A stretch of 64,000 nt of DNA from contig PASP01000010.1 in assembly GCA_002712005.1 (NCBI GenBank), positions 93,158 to 157,157 of the forward strand. Reading direction: 5' to 3'. Below the pieces are notes generated by a model that saw only the letters and a list, made by a program, of their open reading frames with translations, had not been told where the DNA came from and searched no databases. The translations under genes and the position numbers were made by a program. Source of the DNA: Halobacteriovoraceae bacterium (lineage in GTDB: Bacteria; Bdellovibrionota; Bacteriovoracia; Bacteriovoracales; Bacteriovoracaceae). Shown one piece after another: positions 62,316 to 64,000 of this stretch (the first letter of the stretch is position 1; the number at the start of each line of letters is the position of its first letter).

Positions 62316-62873
62316 TTATTTTACAAAAATACGCTCTGTAACTTCGAAGTTAATTCCTTCCATTTCAACTTCACAAAAGATTTGCCACTCAGGTCTCTGA
62401 CGGCCTATTAGCTTTGTTGCAAAGCCATTAATCATTTCAGCGTTACTTTCTAGACCTAAATCAGACAAAGAATCAGTAATATTAATTCCCTTATATTCAG
62501 GGTGTTCATTGGGGATTTCGATGGAGAAGGGCAAGATCGTTTTTCCGCGGCGAAGTCTCATATTCTGTGAAATAATTTTCTTATCTTGATAGATAAGAAG
62601 ACCTCTTGTTGATTGTTTTTTCCGATTCGTATGATGGAGAAAACAAAGAAGAGATACTGTCACTCTATCGGCCTTTAGAATTTTCTTTGAGTTAATGACA
62701 AAGGAGCCTTCAACTTTTTCTCCCAATTTAAAATTGATTCGATCAAGTAAAATCTGTGCATTACCCTTTAACCATCTCATTAAATAAATAACAAAAGGCA
62801 AAGCGATAAGAGAGAGAATAAAGATTACAGCTATTTTGGTCGGAAGATTTAATTTCAGAAACGATTCAAACAA
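62316..62873 (-). CDS. Membrane-anchored protein with arrestin-like fold
   Basis: A 185-aa product with a TTG start (AGGAG six bases before) and one hydrophobic segment (KIAVIFILSLIALPFVIYLM) as anchor. The remainder is all-beta in an arrestin/Spo0M-like order: LGEKVEGSFVINSKKILKAD, then VTVSLLCFLHHTN and GKTILPFSIEIPNEHP. The IPNEHP-type turn and the paired long strands support that fold. Function unknown. Confidence 0.6.
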   Translation of the reverse strand: MFESFLKLNLPTKIAVIFILSLIALPFVIYLMRWLKGNAQILLDRINFKLGEKVEGSFVINSKKILKADRVTVSLLCFLHHTNRKKQSTRGLLIYQDKKIISQNMRLRRGKTILPFSIEIPNEHPEYKGINITDSLSDLGLESNAEMINGFATKLIGRQRPEWQIFCEVEMEGINFEVTERIFVK

Positions 62874-62975
62874 AATGTACTCCTATATAAAATGAGTATA
62901 AGAGTACAATAGATTTTGCTCAAGCTTTTCTCTAAGAAATATACCGAAGTCTTTTACAATGATTTTTTCAATTGC

Positions 62976-64000
62976 TTAATATTGAATACTACAAGCTACT
63001 TCAGAGAGGGGAATGTAGTTAGGAATCTTTAGATTCTCCTCTCGCAACTCAAGCGCATCTTTAAAGTCTTCTACGGCCAGCCTTTCATTAACTGTCTTGG
63101 TTGGATAGGTTGCCTCTAAAATAGTTATGAGATTAGTTGGTTTGAAAAACATTTCCATGGCCAGATGGTGTTTATGAAGATCAGTACGATTAAAGATTTT
63201 CTCCTTATTTAAAGGTTCTCCTCTTCTTTCATTAGAAGGGGGTCTTACTCTTATGCGAGAGGGAACTTGATTGATTTTTGTTTTTGAATAGGTATAGTGA
63301 TCTGCAGAATGAGCAAAGGATACATTATAGATGAAGGTTGTGAGCGCTTTTTCTAAATTATTATCTTTCCATATTTCTTCTTCGTTTGGAAATCCCGGAA
63401 CAAAGAAAGAGACATCCTTAGCCCACGCAGAAATAAGGGGATCATTTCTTTTCATATCCATTAGAAAGGATTCCACAAATTGATAGGTTAATTCCCAGTA
63501 TCCTTTCAAAAACTCACCAAAATCAAAGTGTATCTCTTCTGGATGAAGCTTGTATTTAAACTTTGGATAAGATGAGTTACCTTCTATACCTTCATAACTT
63601 GCAGCAAGAGACTCTATTGTTCCTTCCCTTGTATTGGGAAAGCATGTATAGGGTTCATTTTGATCATTTAAGGCCACTGATTTATTCACATAGAGAACGG
63701 CAAAGTTTAAGGGAAGTTGCATATAAAGATGGGGACGAAGAAGCCTATGAACAATATGACCTTCTGGAATTAAGCATTTCGTTAGACCATTTATAGCATC
63801 ATATCCAAAATGTTGCTTGGGATGCTCATGAATGAGTACACTCATACATAGACCTTGTATAAGAAATAATTTGGCCCTCTCCCAGTCTGCATCACCTGGT
63901 TCCATTAGAAGACCATTCATATATATGCCTAATAAGTGAACTCCATTCTTATTTCTTCTGAAAAGGGTCTTGGATGCACAAAAGTGATAAGGCCTTATTC
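62976..64000 (-). CDS. Lipoxygenase-like protein, C-terminal catalytic part (5' end beyond window)
   Basis: The reading frame stays open from 62976 to the right edge, so the start is outside; at least 340 residues are visible. The catalytic domain pattern of lipoxygenases is present: DADWERAKLFLIQG, then HEHPKQH, 18 residues on GHIVHRLLRPHLYMQLPLNF, later ISAWAKDV, and NVSFAHSADHYTYS with a second His pair. It ends SEVACSIQY. Iron lipoxygenases oxidise polyunsaturated lipids with two His from HxxxxH, one later His, and the C-terminal Ile carboxylate. Here the first His pair is not at the standard spacing and the last residue is Tyr. Confidence 0.75.
   Translation of the reverse strand, partial: IRPYHFCASKTLFRRNKNGVHLLGIYMNGLLMEPGDADWERAKLFLIQGLCMSVLIHEHPKQHFGYDAINGLTKCLIPEGHIVHRLLRPHLYMQLPLNFAVLYVNKSVALNDQNEPYTCFPNTREGTIESLAASYEGIEGNSSYPKFKYKLHPEEIHFDFGEFLKGYWELTYQFVESFLMDMKRNDPLISAWAKDVSFFVPGFPNEEEIWKDNNLEKALTTFIYNVSFAHSADHYTYSKTKINQVPSRIRVRPPSNERRGEPLNKEKIFNRTDLHKHHLAMEMFFKPTNLITILEATYPTKTVNERLAVEDFKDALELREENLKIPNYIPLSEVACSIQY

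Overview
This is an AT-rich bacterial chromosome segment with dense coding on both strands. It has very short intergenic gaps, many ATG-alternative starts (TTG for pyrD, ilvE and the LemA gene; GTG for the ferredoxin, the sugar mutase and a TPM protein), and an unusual wealth of small secreted proteins and lipoproteins. The housekeeping genes (guaB, guaA, dnaE, pyrD, queC, queG, ilvE, pyk, lplA), mixed with orphan lipoproteins, HTTM, TPM/LemA and coiled-coil proteins, suggest a predatory bacterium of the Bdellovibrionota, most like Bacteriovoracaceae (Halobacteriovorax type). That assignment is inference from gene content and composition; no rRNA is present to confirm it.

Layout. 0-3.3 kb: a cut-off secreted protein, a cytoplasmic cobalamin/metal-receptor-like protein, and a lipoprotein/FecR-domain pair. 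3.3-6.4 kb: the guaB-guaA operon for GMP synthesis. 6.4-12.9 kb: an accessory-looking stretch of small secreted proteins, including a HAD-like protein, a repeat protein broken by an in-frame TGA, an HExxH protein and a cysteine-rich three-repeat protein. 13.0-22.9 kb: an apparent six-gene operon of dnaE, a secreted protein, a CsgG/FlgT-like lipoprotein, pyrD, a YYY-family membrane protein and a TPR protein. 22.9-25.4 kb: queC and a phosphosugar mutase on the minus strand. 25.7-29.9 kb: ferredoxin, PadR/HAAS pair, Na+/H+ antiporter-like protein, ilvE. 30-37.4 kb: outer-membrane protein, tRNA-Val, HTTM pair, heterodimeric ABC exporter, DsbA-like lipoprotein. 37.5-43.1 kb: a long coiled-coil protein, a pyruvate kinase fused to a ferredoxin domain, queG, a hydrolase. 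43.1-46.4 kb: tRNA-Phe, a transposase remnant and three unknown genes. 46.5-52.4 kb: VOC protein with divergent LysR regulator, HPF-like protein, lplA, a large double amidohydrolase. 52.4-58.6 kb: unknown proteins, an ABC-2 exporter, LemA/TPM operon. 58.6-64 kb: two secreted putative effectors, MarR-GNAT regulator, arrestin-like protein, and a lipoxygenase-like gene running off the right edge.

How it fits together. Central metabolism (purine, pyrimidine, glycolysis, branched-chain amino acids, queuosine, lipoate) is interleaved with cell-envelope and secreted proteins of the kind a predator would deploy. The most unusual items are the pyruvate kinase-ferredoxin fusion, whose second cluster motif is CxxDxxC; the secreted Cys-His-Asp protein next to a secreted GNAT-like protein, which would make sense as proteins delivered into prey; and the lipoxygenase-like gene with a rearranged metal-ligand motif. 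No CRISPR array, prophage or intact insertion sequence was seen.
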